64,000 nt of DNA from Zeugodacus cucurbitae. Lineage: Eukaryota; Arthropoda; Insecta; Diptera; Tephritidae. The translations under genes and the position numbers were made by a program. The stretch is from positions 48,997,501-49,061,500 of the forward strand of contig NC_071669.1 of the NCBI RefSeq assembly GCF_028554725.1. Reading direction: 5' to 3'. A model generated the notes under the pieces. That model was given only the letters and a program-made list of their open reading frames with translations. It was not told where the DNA came from and searched no databases. Shown here piece after piece: positions 63,501 to 64,000 of the stretch (positions are counted from its first letter, which is position 1; the number at the start of each line of letters is the position of its first letter).

Positions 63501-64000
63501 AGATCCGAGAGGACACTTTCAATGTTCCTCATTTCAATATTCTTCGCTCTCTTTTAAAGCGATTCGAATTGTTTTAAAGTAAAGTAAAGTCTAAAAGAAA
63601 GTAGCTTTTTAGGAGAGAAAAACAATGTTCTGGAAATTTTAAAGTGATCTAACCCTTTACGTAAAAGAAGTGTATTTTTAAAACTAATTTGGACTTATTG
63701 TATTTTTATCTTAATATTTATATAAAATGATCCTTACATCACTTCTTTTCAGGCCCATTAATAATATAAGTATGATTCTATTGAGAATATAATTAATTTC
63801 TGATAAAGAATCAGTAGATCAAACGATTTAATTAGTTATTTCTGCGATAAGAAATCGCAAATAGGCTTTTGATATTTGAAAGCTTTAAGAGTGTTTCACA
63901 TAAACGTTTGATTTATGAATTTAGCCATTAATGAATACTTTCATTTACGTAAATTACCAACTAAGAACTATTTTTTCTGCATACACACATATATTAAAAG
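60557..64000. other. Non-coding; no gene recognised
   Basis: AT-rich, with TATG/CATA tracts. Only short, low-information frames are present. The 8-bp repeat at 61239 is listed separately. Confidence 0.5.
61239..61267. repeat. GGATTAAT octanucleotide repeat
   Basis: Three exact GGATTAAT units (61241-61264) with partial units at both ends. The repeated ATTA core is the generic homeodomain-binding word, but no function follows from that alone. Confidence 0.88.

Overview
The window looks like nuclear DNA of a higher dipteran, most likely a tephritid-type fruit fly. It is AT-rich and full of (CAA)n/(TTG)n, TA and TATG(T) microsatellites. It has no operons, almost no coding sequence and several insect-type transposons. 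The one host protein-coding segment I can recognise is the first coding exon of dally (division abnormally delayed), a GPI-anchored heparan-sulfate glypican. It lies on the minus strand at 44643-44991 and ends at a good splice donor (GTGAGT). I see no continuation exon to its left, so I infer that 1-44642 is the 5' part of a very large dally intron 1, with exon 2 outside the window.

Layout from left to right. The first 20 kb are non-coding, with a short hAT-type MITE carrying internal 37-bp tandem repeats (4344-4896), a perfect 286-bp tandem duplication (11980-12551) and a possible second MITE (13443-13621). Next is a Jockey-clade non-LTR retrotransposon on the minus strand (about 19961-22790), nearly intact over ORF2 except for one frameshift in the reverse transcriptase. 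Beside it is a Tc1-like element with 226-bp IR/DR termini and a dead transposase (23142-24771). A 2.4-kb element with GTCCGTCC tracts, 16-bp inverted ends and two diverged internal copies occupies 27124-29481. A diverged tandem duplication of about 0.5-0.6 kb lies at 36088-37171. The dally exon follows, preceded on its own strand by about 395 nt without any ATG, as expected of a 5' leader.

Right of about 48.2 kb the sequence is upstream of dally and I recognise no gene there. At 60176-60556 one plus-strand frame reads like degraded coding sequence interrupted by two nearby TGA codons; I do not recognise the protein.

The genes do not form a pathway or system. The window is one developmental gene's first coding exon with its putative intron and upstream DNA, shaped by transposon insertion and local duplication. 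I found no RNA gene, CRISPR array or evidence of a new multi-gene system.
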